Origin: a virus
DNA: 64,000 nucleotides
Virus record (IMG/VR): IMGVR_UViG_3300025810_000004
Span: 62,001 to 126,000 of that record
Reading direction: 5' to 3' (one strand)
Shown here: positions 24,482-33,196 of the stretch, piece by piece
Position numbering within the stretch: position 1 is the first letter of the stretch
How the letters are laid out: every line of letters begins with the position of its first letter
Made by a program: the position numbers and the translations under genes
Notes under the pieces: model-generated
Database searches by the model: none
Seen by the model: the letters and a program-made list of their open reading frames with translations, nothing else
Told to the model about the DNA's origin: nothing

Positions 24482-25835
24482 TTTGAGGACTCTCAGGTCC
24501 TACATAGGAGACTTGCACTCCCTTTTCGAGTCCGAGGACTACGACGTTCTCATTGAAAAGGCAGAATCTTCCAAAGAGGTGTCACGCCTTTCTCGTATGA
24601 TAGGAGACGTTGACGAGTACCTGACGGGCAACAGGCGTCCGTCTGATTCCAGGTACAACAGAGACGCTTCTGAACTTCTGGAGGGGGGCCGACCTGTGGT
24701 ACATCTGTCTGACGGTGGATACTCTCGTCTCACTCTCTCCATGGACAGGAAACCCCACATGTGGATAGACAAGGGTATCTCCACCAAAAGAGTGGTGGAA
24801 AAGTGGGAAAGTTCCAAGTCTGCTGGGGACATAATCCTGTACGACCAGGAAAACCCCTCAAACAACGAGATAAAGCAACCGGGTCCGGACGTTGGATACA
24901 GAGCTGAGGGCCCGACGACCTACGCCATTTCTCCGGACGAGAAGGAGGGGGTTCCTGCAGGAGGGGGAGTTGGCTTTGGTCTGTATGAAGACGCCCCACC
25001 CGCAAGCTCCAGAGTCATCCCCCAGCAGATGAAGCAGAATCTGGAGGAAAACTACTCCAAGTTCAGCGCTCGCAGGAGAAAGCCCACGAGGTTCAACAAG
25101 AACCTCGTCCTCAACGTCATATACGACCAGTCCAGGGACCCAGAGGGTATAGAGTGGGGGTCAGCCCACGTAATTTCTCCCCACGGGGAAACTGACTGGC
25201 TGGTTTCCTACCGCACCTACACCGGGAAGACGAGGAAGGTCATAGTCGGGGGGCACGAAACCGGACCGGGCAGGGTGTACCTGTCCATCCGACCCTACAA
25301 TTCCAGGCAAGCCGCCCTCATATCCGAGGTTATGGCTAATTGTGGTCCGGAGATTGTGGAGAGGTCCAAAGGTATCTCCTTCAGAAGGACCCGGATCATA
25401 CCCGCCAAGCAGATTCTCACCTACGAGGTGACCGGATCCACGGGGGACAAGTACAAGGTCTATCTGAAGGGCGTGAAGAAGGGGAACGTGAAGGCCATAG
25501 CCAAGATGCCCATAAGGGTGTCTTGTACCTGCAACTTCTTCCGCTGGTCTGGGCCAGAGCATTGGGCCAAGTCGAACGGGTTCCTGTATGGACGCCCGGT
25601 TGGAACTGCCTCTAAGCCAGTGGTAAGAGACCCCAAGGGCAAACATTGGGTTTGTAAGCACGTCTACGCTATTCTTGACGCCAAGAAAAACCTGAAATTC
25701 GCAAACTGGAACCCCGGTGCCGCCTCTGGAACTCCGGTACCAATGTCCAGAGAAGAAGTTCTGGAGCTGGTGACGCCGGAAATAATGCCGGACATCGTAA
25801 CCCGCGTGGCGACCCGATACCTCCTGAAGGGCTGA
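24471..25835 (+). CDS. SWIM zinc-finger-like protein, 454 aa
   Basis: I choose the TTG at 24471 with GAGGTGG upstream, overlapping the previous stop; an ATG at 24456 is an alternative without a ribosome site. The N-terminal ~130 residues are charged, the middle is Pro/Gly-rich, and residues ~345-410 carry a SWIM-type pattern: SCTCNFFRW followed after ~45 residues by WVCKHVYAIL (CxC...CxH). SWIM domains bind nucleic acid or protein. The C-terminal end RVATRYLLKG resembles the VARxxL strings seen in neighbouring proteins. Confidence 0.65.
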   Translation: MTDSLRTLRSYIGDLHSLFESEDYDVLIEKAESSKEVSRLSRMIGDVDEYLTGNRRPSDSRYNRDASELLEGGRPVVHLSDGGYSRLTLSMDRKPHMWIDKGISTKRVVEKWESSKSAGDIILYDQENPSNNEIKQPGPDVGYRAEGPTTYAISPDEKEGVPAGGGVGFGLYEDAPPASSRVIPQQMKQNLEENYSKFSARRRKPTRFNKNLVLNVIYDQSRDPEGIEWGSAHVISPHGETDWLVSYRTYTGKTRKVIVGGHETGPGRVYLSIRPYNSRQAALISEVMANCGPEIVERSKGISFRRTRIIPAKQILTYEVTGSTGDKYKVYLKGVKKGNVKAIAKMPIRVSCTCNFFRWSGPEHWAKSNGFLYGRPVGTASKPVVRDPKGKHWVCKHVYAILDAKKNLKFANWNPGAASGTPVPMSREEVLELVTPEIMPDIVTRVATRYLLKG

Positions 25836-25838
25836 ACT

Positions 25839-26666
25839 TCAGAGGGTGTGAAACTTATCCGTTTCCTTGTCCAGAACGAGGTTGGGATAACCGTCCTGCT
25901 CCGAAGACTGCTGAGCGTAGGGTTCCACTGTCCCGTCGGAAGAAGGCTGTCTGAAGGCGCTGTCTATGATGTACACGAGATACTGCACACACAGTTTCTC
26001 CGAGTACAGAACCGGGTCGTAGGACGCCTTCATACCCTCTCCTCTCGTGGCTTGGACTATTTCGGACAGTTCTTCGTTGAGCTGTTCGTACAAGTCCGAG
26101 AGCTTTATTATCCTCTCCTCCAGTCTCACCCTCTTCTGGTACATCTCCTTCTTCGTCCAACCTCGAAGTTGCTTTATGGGTGTCCAGACCCTCTCCTCTC
26201 CGGTTTCCACTTCCCCACCCACCACGCTGGGTTTGAACCCAGACAGGTTGGAGTCTGAGTTCTCGTTCGCCGATGCGAACGAGTAGGAGAATCCCACCCT
26301 ATAGGCAACACCCAGCCCCGGCTGTTGGTCGTCGACCAGTATTCCTTCGTCTGAGACCTTGGCCTGGTTTGGTACCAAGAACATCGAAATATCGAACGGG
26401 TTTCCACCGAGTGCCACATAAGCCTTCAGCAACTTTCCTATGGCGCAGTCCTGAACCCCTTCCACCAGGACTCCCACCCTTTCTTCGGTCTTGAGTCCGT
26501 TGGTTTCGTCCGTTCCGTACAGGATGATTATCCGGCCTATCCGGCGCTGCTCGGCCAGTATGATTTTCTCCCTGTTCCCACAGTCTTTTCTTTCCTGTGT
26601 GACGAACTCCCTGAATACCCTCCACTGCCCCTCTCTGAAGGTGGAGCCCCACTCAAAAGAAGGCAT
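25839..26666 (-). CDS. hypothetical virion-type protein, 275 aa
   Basis: Last gene of a minus-strand pair; starts at 26666, overlapping the stop of the 830-residue protein by 1 nt. The first ~165 residues look beta-rich, then comes a coiled-coil helix (MYQKRVRLEERIIKLSDLYE) and a C-terminal helical region. The location suggests a tail or baseplate component. No family recognised. Confidence 0.6.
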   Translation of the reverse strand: MPSFEWGSTFREGQWRVFREFVTQERKDCGNREKIILAEQRRIGRIIILYGTDETNGLKTEERVGVLVEGVQDCAIGKLLKAYVALGGNPFDISMFLVPNQAKVSDEGILVDDQQPGLGVAYRVGFSYSFASANENSDSNLSGFKPSVVGGEVETGEERVWTPIKQLRGWTKKEMYQKRVRLEERIIKLSDLYEQLNEELSEIVQATRGEGMKASYDPVLYSEKLCVQYLVYIIDSAFRQPSSDGTVEPYAQQSSEQDGYPNLVLDKETDKFHTL

Positions 26667-29158
26667 CAGTCTTCTCCTCCGCTCAAAGCGAGCACCAAGA
26701 TTTCCAAGAGTATGTCTGAGAGCCCACCAAATATGAACAGCGCACCCGCCCCATACGTCAGTCTGGAGTCCTCTGGTTTGTTCTCCGAGGCAATCAGTCC
26801 GTTGATGACCCCGTTTGTTCCGTTTTCCACCAGAAGCAGACCGCTGAAGGAAGGAAGGTCGAAGAACTGAAGGGACTTCAGGAGGGCTCTGATCTTCTCT
26901 ATCAGAGCCTGCAGCTGGAATATCCGGGCCTGTATGGCTTCTATGTACGCGACTATCTTATCTATCAGACCCTGCAGACCGTCCAATATCCCCAACAGGA
27001 TCTTCTCCACGTTGACCAGAACGTCATCCAGAGGAGCCAGAGCTTCTTCGAAGAACCTCTTCGTTATCCACTGGCTGTCCCCTTCTGGTCTGCTGAGCCT
27101 TGCTCCCGCTATCTGCAGTACAGCCTTGGCGGCCAGAAGAACGCTCCCATCGTCGTACTCCAGGAGGGATTTCCTCACAAAGTCTATCTCCGAGAAGAGC
27201 GCGGGGCTCGTCTTGGAATAGACCACCGGACTCCAGTCTCCAGACCCCTGACCAAACATCCAAATGAACTCAGAAGACCCAGGAGTGGTGTCGTAAACTC
27301 CGTCCCTCGACGGACCCTGCATGAACAGACTGCCGCTTCTTATACCACACCCAGCTGGATTCGAGGCTATGCCCGAATTCGGGTCTTTCGAAGACAGCGA
27401 CTCCAGTATGGTCTGCTCCGGGTATTCAGGTTTGACCTGGTTCCACTTGAAGTTCACCAGCTTGTCCGCAGACTCATACACCAAGTCCATAAGCTCGTTG
27501 GAGGGAGTCGTGTCGAGGAGTATCTGAGACACTCTCTGGACCACAACAAGCAGCTTTCTCCTGAACGAAACGGCGTCGTCTGTGCTGTAGAACTTCTTCG
27601 GGTTTATCCCGAATCTTGGGTACATGGCTCTGGAGCCCTCCAACCCGGTGGGCCTTCCCTTCAGGTGTGTGTTAAAGGCCCAATAAGCGTTGCCCTCGTC
27701 GTTCGTGGGTTGCTCAGCGAAGTCTATCCTGCATAGTATAGCCACTATAACCGCCGATTGTACTGCAGTTATGTAGTCCTTCATTGAGGCGGAAGGGAAG
27801 GCGACCTGTGCGGGGGAGCTTGGGCTCGTGAACTCCTCGAAAGATATCTCCAACCCAGGAGGGTCGGGGAAAATCGCTCTACCTGATTTCTGGGACAGGA
27901 TGTTGTCGTAGTTGAAATTGTAGAGGTGCAGGTTGTTCTTCCCTATGGGGACCGGGGCTGCGGGGGGAGCGGAATCGATACCGATACCCTGCACGTATTC
28001 CTTGGAAAGGGCAGTAACCCGCACGAAATACTTGTTGGTGTCGAAGGTGGTGACCACAGAACTCCCGTCTGGGCTCGCGGTCACCTCTATCCCCATCGGA
28101 AGTTGGTCCTTGCTGAGGAAGGCGTTGAAGGACTGGTTGGCACCCATCTTTGCAAAGAATCCCGCCTTCACAAAGTAAGTGGCTCCACCAACGGGCTTTC
28201 CATCGTTTTCTTCTGCGGTGAGCAAAGAGGGTTTGAACGGTGGTGTGTTCTGCCCCACAGTCAGCAGCAACTTCACCCCGTGCTCGTCAGTGGTTTCCAG
28301 CCTTGAGAAATCCTGAGCCCTCTCCCCTGTTCCCAGGTCGCACACTCCTCCGTACAGCTTCAGCGGACCTCCGGTTGTTGGGTCTATCCCCACCAGGAAG
28401 TCACTGCTTATGTCTTCCACCTCGGAGGACTGTTCCGACTTCGGCCTCTTCACCAGAACGTTGAACCCGTCCGGAAGGGTGGAAACGTGTATGAGGAACC
28501 CCTTGGGGGCGGGGGTGAACAGCTTCCCGTTTGTGGGCTGTTGCCAATTTATAGAGATGCTGTCTGGCACTGTTTCGGCGCTCAGGGACTTGCTGAGATT
28601 TCTGAAGTTCAGAGTTCCCTGAGGCCCAAACAGTATGCTTGGGGTGGTGGGGGTGGGGTAAATTCGGGTGTTGGCGGGAGAGTTATCCCCGAAGAACGCT
28701 ATAATCTTGAATATGAGCTTCAGCAGGAATACGGCGTCCTCTGCAGAACGGTAGGCGAACAGGGCAAGAACCGCTGAAGAGGTAGAAAAATTGGGTCGGT
28801 TGGGGTCGGTCGAATCAAGGAGTCTGGCGAGCATCCTCCGCTCGTAAGCGTCGTATCCCCCAACCAGGTCCTCGAAGGGTGCCTGGAACAGGTTCTTGTC
28901 TGACGTCATATAGACGCCCATCTGCCTCAGGTCGTTGACTATGTTCCGTATCAGAGTTATGATGGCTTCCACTATCGCTCGGATAGGGTCCAATAGGCCG
29001 ACCAGGAACACTTTGATGATGGATAGAATGGCCTGAACTATGTTGAGCACAGCTATCAGGAAGGATAGAACAGAGTCTATCTGTTCTACGACTTCGTTGA
29101 TGGGCTCAAGTATGGGGTCGAGGTTGGGTTGTATGGTAACCCATTCTTTGTCAGCCAC
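26666..29158 (-). CDS. large virion-type protein with amphipathic N- and C-terminal helices, 830 aa
   Basis: Residues ~25-75 are strongly hydrophobic/amphipathic (SFLIAVLNIVQAILSIIKVF, LIRNIVNDL), the centre (~170-640) is beta-rich with a fibronectin-like stretch (PDSISINWQQP ... FLIHVSTLPDG), and residues ~700-790 form a second long helical region. No tape-measure repeats are seen. It is probably a tail structural protein, possibly membrane-interacting; this is inference from composition and context. Confidence 0.58.
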   Translation of the reverse strand: MADKEWVTIQPNLDPILEPINEVVEQIDSVLSFLIAVLNIVQAILSIIKVFLVGLLDPIRAIVEAIITLIRNIVNDLRQMGVYMTSDKNLFQAPFEDLVGGYDAYERRMLARLLDSTDPNRPNFSTSSAVLALFAYRSAEDAVFLLKLIFKIIAFFGDNSPANTRIYPTPTTPSILFGPQGTLNFRNLSKSLSAETVPDSISINWQQPTNGKLFTPAPKGFLIHVSTLPDGFNVLVKRPKSEQSSEVEDISSDFLVGIDPTTGGPLKLYGGVCDLGTGERAQDFSRLETTDEHGVKLLLTVGQNTPPFKPSLLTAEENDGKPVGGATYFVKAGFFAKMGANQSFNAFLSKDQLPMGIEVTASPDGSSVVTTFDTNKYFVRVTALSKEYVQGIGIDSAPPAAPVPIGKNNLHLYNFNYDNILSQKSGRAIFPDPPGLEISFEEFTSPSSPAQVAFPSASMKDYITAVQSAVIVAILCRIDFAEQPTNDEGNAYWAFNTHLKGRPTGLEGSRAMYPRFGINPKKFYSTDDAVSFRRKLLVVVQRVSQILLDTTPSNELMDLVYESADKLVNFKWNQVKPEYPEQTILESLSSKDPNSGIASNPAGCGIRSGSLFMQGPSRDGVYDTTPGSSEFIWMFGQGSGDWSPVVYSKTSPALFSEIDFVRKSLLEYDDGSVLLAAKAVLQIAGARLSRPEGDSQWITKRFFEEALAPLDDVLVNVEKILLGILDGLQGLIDKIVAYIEAIQARIFQLQALIEKIRALLKSLQFFDLPSFSGLLLVENGTNGVINGLIASENKPEDSRLTYGAGALFIFGGLSDILLEILVLALSGGED

Positions 29159-29387
29159 TGGTGCCCCCTCCGTTCTTTATACGTTGCAGGGCTATATGCA
29201 GGTCAGCTGCTGTCTGCTTATCCTTCTCCAGTTGGCTTTGGAGAATTCCTTCGATCTTCTTTAGGGCGTCTGCCTGTTCCTTGACTATCTTGGGCATGAC
29301 TCCCTTCTTGCTCTCGGTCTGCTTCCAAGAGCCGTCCACAGGTACTCCTGCTTCCCTGAGTCGTCTTTTTATTTCCTCTGCATCCAT
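29151..29387 (-). CDS. small coiled-coil protein, 78 aa
   Basis: A charged, fully helical protein (ADALKKIEGILQSQLEKDKQ) ending in a Gly-rich tail. It overlaps the start of the 830-residue gene and heads this minus-strand group, so it may be a chaperone or structural adaptor of that protein. No family recognised. Confidence 0.7.
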   Translation of the reverse strand: MDAEEIKRRLREAGVPVDGSWKQTESKKGVMPKIVKEQADALKKIEGILQSQLEKDKQTAADLHIALQRIKNGGGTSG

Positions 29388-29438
29388 ACTTCTTCCCGAC
29401 TATAGTTCATCTAATGAGGGCTTTGGGTACCATTCCTC

Positions 29439-29864
29439 ATGGCTTTCGAACTGTACAGGATCAAGATAGAGGGTGCCCATACCTTCCAACTATACCTGGA
29501 AGGGAACCCTGTTGTTTCTCACCCAGGAGGGACCTCGGTCCACTCCGTCATGGTGGACGAGGAGGAACTGGGGCAACTCAGGGACCAGATTTCCCAGCTG
29601 GGAAACTCTGTGGAAGTGTTAGACCCCGTTCTTCAGGACCCCGACCAAGAGCGAGAGCGACTCGCTTTGTTGGGGGCGGGGAGAGAGAACGAGGTGTGGC
29701 CAAGTGCTTCTTGCCCCAATTGTTCTTGGTTTGACCCCACCCTCTCAAGGGTATTCTGTGGTAGGTCGGCTTGGCCTACCGAGATGGTCTCCTCGTTTGA
29801 ATCCCATGACTTCTCCACAAAAGACCTGGAGAATTGCCCCGTACCGCACGTGTGGTCCCAATAG
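29439..29864 (+). CDS. hypothetical protein with a C-terminal Cys cluster, 141 aa
   Basis: The N-terminal ~45 residues look beta-rich (YRIKIEGAHTFQLYLEG), followed by a helix and then CPNCSWFDPTLSRVFCG, a possible zinc site with a later Cys. A TATA-type GACTATAG element lies ~35 nt upstream. Function unknown. Confidence 0.65.
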   Translation: MAFELYRIKIEGAHTFQLYLEGNPVVSHPGGTSVHSVMVDEEELGQLRDQISQLGNSVEVLDPVLQDPDQERERLALLGAGRENEVWPSASCPNCSWFDPTLSRVFCGRSAWPTEMVSSFESHDFSTKDLENCPVPHVWSQ

Positions 29865-29872
29865 GTGAAAGT

Positions 29873-30064
29873 ATGCCCGTGTACGAATACCGCTGTCCCA
29901 AGTGCGGTGCTGAATTCGAAAAGCTGCTCCGAGTCAGCGAGCGAGATGAACCGCAGCCCTGCCCCAACGAGAAGTGTGACGAGAAACACACCAAGAAGCT
30001 GATTTCTCGTTCCTCCTTCTCTCTCAAGGGAGGGGGATGGGCCAGCGACGGGTACTCGGGGTAA
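29873..30064 (+). CDS. FmdB-type zinc-ribbon protein
   Basis: 63 residues beginning MPVYEYRCPKCGAEFEKLL, the hallmark of the FmdB/CxxC_CXXC regulatory zinc-ribbon family, with the second Cys pair in PCPNEKC. A short Gly/Ser-rich tail follows. Family members are putative regulatory or adaptor proteins; the role in phage is unknown. The ATG at 29873 follows GGTGAAAG. Codon use starts to change to the GC-rich style here. Confidence 0.85.
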   Translation: MPVYEYRCPKCGAEFEKLLRVSERDEPQPCPNEKCDEKHTKKLISRSSFSLKGGGWASDGYSG

Positions 30065-30067
30065 GCC

Positions 30068-30154
30068 ATGGTTATCCCCTTGGTATACCAGCTCGCAATC
30101 GTGATCTTGATATGCCTTTTCATCCTTTGGATGATGGGAAAGGACAAGCCATGA
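30068..30154 (+). CDS. 28-aa single-span membrane peptide
   Basis: The ATG at 30068 opens a 28-residue frame that is nearly all hydrophobic (LVYQLAIVILICLFILW) followed by MMGKDKP, an N-out/C-in type single transmembrane helix with a basic tail. It starts 3 nt after the previous stop and overlaps the next start by ATGA. Size and topology would suit a pinholin-like or small regulatory membrane peptide, but no proof exists. Confidence 0.6.
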   Translation: MVIPLVYQLAIVILICLFILWMMGKDKP

Positions 30155-30372
30155 GCAAGCGCTTGATGAACCACCTGTCGCGGAAGATGGGTCGCAACAC
30201 CACGGCCACCCCCGCTGATAGGGAGACACGCACGGTCACCCTCACACGGTCGGATTTGGGCTTAATCGTGAAGTGGTTTGAGGGCACCCTGAGCGACCAC
30301 GAACGTCACATGGACCCCAACGAAGCCGCTCACATGCGAGAGGTCGTCCACAAGGTCAAGGCAGCAGGGTGA
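30151..30372 (+). CDS. hypothetical protein, 73 aa
   Basis: A basic N-terminus (MSKRLMNHLSRKMGRN) then TVTLTRSDLGLIVKWFEGTL and a His-rich helix. It overlaps genes on both sides by 4 nt. No family recognised. Confidence 0.7.
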   Translation: MSKRLMNHLSRKMGRNTTATPADRETRTVTLTRSDLGLIVKWFEGTLSDHERHMDPNEAAHMREVVHKVKAAG

Positions 30373-30473
30373 TCCACTTCCTTCTCGGCATGGCTACGGG
30401 TGTGTTCGTGTGCACCGCCGTATTCGGGTACGTCGTCTATCACCTCTACAAGTTATTCAAATACGGAGCCTGA
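30369..30473 (+). CDS. 34-aa single-span membrane peptide
   Basis: GTG start in a GTGA overlap with the previous stop. The sequence is VIHFLLGMATGVFVCTAVFG followed by YVVYHLYKLFKYGA: one transmembrane helix and a short basic tail. An internal ATG at 30390 is an alternative start. Second tiny membrane peptide of this cluster, just before the glutamine synthetase gene. Confidence 0.58.
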   Translation: MIHFLLGMATGVFVCTAVFGYVVYHLYKLFKYGA

Positions 30474-30476
30474 CCA

Positions 30477-31805
30477 ATGAGCACCGAAGCATACGACTAC
30501 CTGTACGCCACCTACATCTGGATCGACGGCGGCTCCCCTACCCAGACCCTCCGGTCGAAGACCCGCGTGATCATCGACGTGGTGCAAGGCCGGATGCTGG
30601 GGTCCGCGACCGCGAACGCGAACTGGGTTCTGGACCTGGGCGGCGAGTGGGACTGGTCCTTCGACGGGAGCAGCACCATGCAGGCGGACGGGGACTCCTC
30701 CGACTGCGTGCTCAAGCCCATCCGGTTCTTCCGTGACCCCCTTCGCCCCCGGACCCCGTGTCCCGAGACGGGAGAGCCCCGCCATCACCTGCTGGTGCTC
30801 TGCGAGGTCTTCGGTGCCGATGGCGAGCCACACCCGTCCAACTACCGGGCTCGCCTCCGTGACGTGGAGCACGCCATCGAGGAGGAGGCCGAAGACCCGA
30901 CCGGGTGTTGGTTCGGCTACGAGCAGGAGTACACGCTGTTCAAGGGCTCCCGTCCGCTGGGCTTCGGTGAGGATCGGAGGTTCCCCGCAGCGCAGGGTCC
31001 CTACTACTGCGGCGTGGGGGCCGACGAGGTGAAGGGGCGTGATCTGGTCGAGGAGCACATGGAGATGTGCGCCCGTGCGGGCATCCACCTGACCGGAATC
31101 AACGCCGAGGTCATGCCCGGCCAGTGGGAGTTCCAAGTCGGTGGTCCTGGTGCTTATGGGACGCTGGCGGGGGATCATCTGTGGATGGCCCGCTGGCTCC
31201 TGTACCGCTTGGGCGAGAAGTACGGCATCCACGCCACGCTCGATCCCAAGCCCGTCCCCGGTGACTGGAACGGAGCCGGGATGCACACCAACTTCTCGAC
31301 CCCCGCGATGCGCGAGAATCCCGTCTCTGATGACGGCAGCGAATCCGACAGCAGCAAGGGCATCCACGCCATCCACGCGTGGTGCCGAGAAGCCCGGTTC
31401 CGAGTCAGTGACCACCTGTCCGAGTACGGGGACGGCATCGAGATGCGCCTCACCGGGAAGCATGAGACGTGCTCCTACCGTGAGTTCAAGTGGGGGGTCA
31501 GCGACCGCACCGCTTCGATTCGCATTCCCATCGCCACCGCGAAGGCGGGCAAGGGGTACCTGGAGGACCGCAGGCCGAACGCGAACGCCTGCCCCTACCG
31601 GGTGGCCGTCGCCATGCTCAAGACCGCCTACGGGCTCTGGGGGCTCTCCCACGAGCGTCCTGAACCTCTGGAGGACAACCCGTTCGGAGACACCTACGAG
31701 GTGGTCTACACCGAGTACGGCGGAGGGTCGATCGGAAACGTGAGCGACCAGTTGTGGCTGTTCAACCTCAACGACTACACGATCACCACGGAAGGTGACA
31801 AGTGA
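30477..31805 (+). CDS. glnII: glutamine synthetase, GSII (eukaryotic-type)
   Basis: Would condense glutamate and ammonia to glutamine using ATP. The 442-residue protein has GSII landmarks in order: WDWSFDGSSTMQADGDSSD (beta-grasp), WFGYEQEYTLF (metal-binding Glu), GINAEVMPGQWEFQVG, DWNGAGMHTNFS, HETCSYREFKWGVSDR and GYLEDRRPNANACPYRV. It lacks the longer features of GSI and has no evident adenylylation region. Full-length with no broken motifs, so probably active. Codons are GC-rich (ATC, CGN, CTG) unlike neighbouring structural genes, suggesting acquisition from a cellular donor. ATG 3 nt after the upstream stop. Confidence 0.93.
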   Translation: MSTEAYDYLYATYIWIDGGSPTQTLRSKTRVIIDVVQGRMLGSATANANWVLDLGGEWDWSFDGSSTMQADGDSSDCVLKPIRFFRDPLRPRTPCPETGEPRHHLLVLCEVFGADGEPHPSNYRARLRDVEHAIEEEAEDPTGCWFGYEQEYTLFKGSRPLGFGEDRRFPAAQGPYYCGVGADEVKGRDLVEEHMEMCARAGIHLTGINAEVMPGQWEFQVGGPGAYGTLAGDHLWMARWLLYRLGEKYGIHATLDPKPVPGDWNGAGMHTNFSTPAMRENPVSDDGSESDSSKGIHAIHAWCREARFRVSDHLSEYGDGIEMRLTGKHETCSYREFKWGVSDRTASIRIPIATAKAGKGYLEDRRPNANACPYRVAVAMLKTAYGLWGLSHERPEPLEDNPFGDTYEVVYTEYGGGSIGNVSDQLWLFNLNDYTITTEGDK

Positions 31806-32008
31806 GCCGCGTGAAGACCATCCGTAGTCGCGGAGGCCACGAGGTCGAGGTCGTGGCCCGACCCCCGTCGAGGAAGCGGCAGGCGCGGGAGTCCCAGCGT
31901 CCGATGTTCGGCGGTCCCGAGTCCGTCATCGGTGAGCGGGTCCAGAAGGATCTGGACAACGAGGTGGTCTACGCCGCCCTCGGTGACATCTTGAACCGGG
32001 GTGAGTGA
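31802..32008 (+). CDS. hypothetical protein, 68 aa
   Basis: GTG start overlapping the glutamine synthetase stop by 4 nt. A basic N-terminal half (RVKTIRSRGGHEVEVVARPP) and an acidic helical C-terminal half. No motif recognised. Same GC-rich codon style as glnII and likely co-transcribed with it. Confidence 0.65.
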   Translation: MSRVKTIRSRGGHEVEVVARPPSRKRQARESQRPMFGGPESVIGERVQKDLDNEVVYAALGDILNRGE

Positions 32009-32226
32009 TGTCTGAGTGGCGAGAAGACGACCCCCGCGAGTCCGTGATGAAGCGTGCCACCATCGCGATCTGCGTCGATAGACTCATCTTCGGGGGGCTG
32101 GTAGAAACCAAACACGCATGGACGATACACCTCCAAAGCACCGACTACCCTGCGGGGGTCGTATCGGCAGACGACCCTTGGCCGAAGGGTTGGCGCTGGG
32201 TCTTCCTACCCGACACTCGGAGGTGA
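32008..32226 (+). CDS. hypothetical protein, 72 aa
   Basis: Starts at the ATG of GTGAGTGATG, sharing 1 nt with the previous stop. Contains RATIAICVDRLIFGGLV and a Trp-rich C-terminus. The start context GTGAGTGATG recurs before 9129 and 32230, marking this gene set. Function unknown. Confidence 0.65.
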   Translation: MSEWREDDPRESVMKRATIAICVDRLIFGGLVETKHAWTIHLQSTDYPAGVVSADDPWPKGWRWVFLPDTRR

Positions 32227-32229
32227 GTG

Positions 32230-32502
32230 ATGTCTGACGATAAGCCCCGCATCCGATGGTCTGCCACCGAGAAGTACGGCATCGGCATCGACAACCCAGA
32301 GAGGACCCGCAAGACGAAGGACGGCAAGACCGTCTTCATGCCGACCACGCTCACGATCAAGTCATCGTTCAAGGTCACCGAGGAAGACCTGCTCAACGAC
32401 GACCCGATCTTCCCGTTCACGACCCGTCCCAGCGATGTCGCAGCGGAGATCACGGAGATCGAAGACGAGCGGATTCTGGCGACCCTACTGGGGGAGGACT
32501 GA
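32230..32502 (+). CDS. hypothetical protein, 90 aa
   Basis: Begins MSDDKPRIRWSATEKYGIGI and ends in an acidic helix (EIEDERILATLLGED). Overlaps the next gene by 1 nt. No motif recognised. Same GC-rich codon style as the glutamine synthetase group. Confidence 0.65.
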   Translation: MSDDKPRIRWSATEKYGIGIDNPERTRKTKDGKTVFMPTTLTIKSSFKVTEEDLLNDDPIFPFTTRPSDVAAEITEIEDERILATLLGED

Positions 32503-32771
32503 TGGCTGAACGACTCAATGAGTGCCCGAAGTGCGGCAAGTACCAGTATACGGACATCGTGGTGAAGGCACACAACCCCGACACCACCGACATGAACATG
32601 CGGGCCACCCTCCGGTGTGGTGGGACGGTCCTCGTGATGAAGGACCACCCGACATGGGAGGGCCGGAAGGTCGAGAGTCCGCACGAGGTCGAGGGCTGCG
32701 GCCACGAGTGGGAGGGCATGGTCACATCGCCTCACCACGAACGCCAACGCCGACGAGGATGGGTGATCTGA
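32502..32771 (+). CDS. zinc-binding protein, 89 aa
   Basis: NECPKCGKYQY at the N-terminus and LRCGG plus GCGHEWEG further on give a split four-Cys zinc ribbon of the kind found in small phage nucleic-acid-binding proteins. Last gene of the glutamine synthetase group. A short hairpin follows at 32790. Confidence 0.68.
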   Translation: MAERLNECPKCGKYQYTDIVVKAHNPDTTDMNMRATLRCGGTVLVMKDHPTWEGRKVESPHEVEGCGHEWEGMVTSPHHERQRRRGWVI

Positions 32772-32789
32772 TGAAGAACACGACGGGTA

Positions 32790-32806
32790 TTCCTTCTCCG
32801 AAGGAA
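32790..32806 (+). terminator. hairpin after the glutamine synthetase group
   Basis: TTCCTTC (32790-32796) and GAAGGAA (32800-32806) form a 7-bp stem with a 3-nt loop, between the plus-strand group and the convergent minus-strand gene at 32872. No T-tract follows, so termination is only a guess. The remaining bases to 32871 hold nothing recognised. Confidence 0.35.
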
Positions 32807-32871
32807 CCATAGCACCGTTCTCCGATGTTATTGGCACAAAAGCCTTCAGTATCTCCTTTCTATGTCCCCTT

Positions 32872-33171
32872 TCACAGGGTGGGATCCTGGGAGTAGAAGG
32901 CGGGACCCATGGTGTGGGGCGACCCGGAGGTCGTCTGTACCACCACCTTGGTGGACCCTGCCAATAGGGCGGAGACCTTTTCACAGGCTTGGCCTATGCT
33001 CCCAGCTTTGACGTGAACGTGGGTTTCGTCAAAGTGGTCTTCAGTATGGTACCAGGGGGTCATGGGGCCTTCCGTTGCCGGGTTGGCGTCCTCTGGTCTT
33101 GGGGGGATGTTGTCGCCTTCTTTCATGAGCACCACTCTGTCTGCTTCTCTATGAAAGTAGTACCACCGCAT
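32872..33171 (-). CDS. hypothetical protein, 99 aa
   Basis: Begins MRWYYFHREADRVVLMKEGD. It has a His-rich centre (PWYHTEDHFDETHVHVKAG) that could bind metal, and a helical then strand C-terminus. No family recognised. Convergent with the glutamine synthetase group. Confidence 0.65.
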   Translation of the reverse strand: MRWYYFHREADRVVLMKEGDNIPPRPEDANPATEGPMTPWYHTEDHFDETHVHVKAGSIGQACEKVSALLAGSTKVVVQTTSGSPHTMGPAFYSQDPTL

Positions 33172-33196
33172 TTTCTACTTGCTCCGTATTTCTTCT

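Noticed and set aside
26666-29158. Tape measure protein
   Set aside because: It has hydrophobic helices but a large beta-rich centre and no extended coiled-coil repeats.
30477-32771. Host DNA contamination explaining the glutamine synthetase
   Set aside because: The block is joined without gaps to phage-type genes through ATGA and GTGA overlaps, and its small-gene style (GTGAGTGATG starts) recurs at 9129 in phage context.
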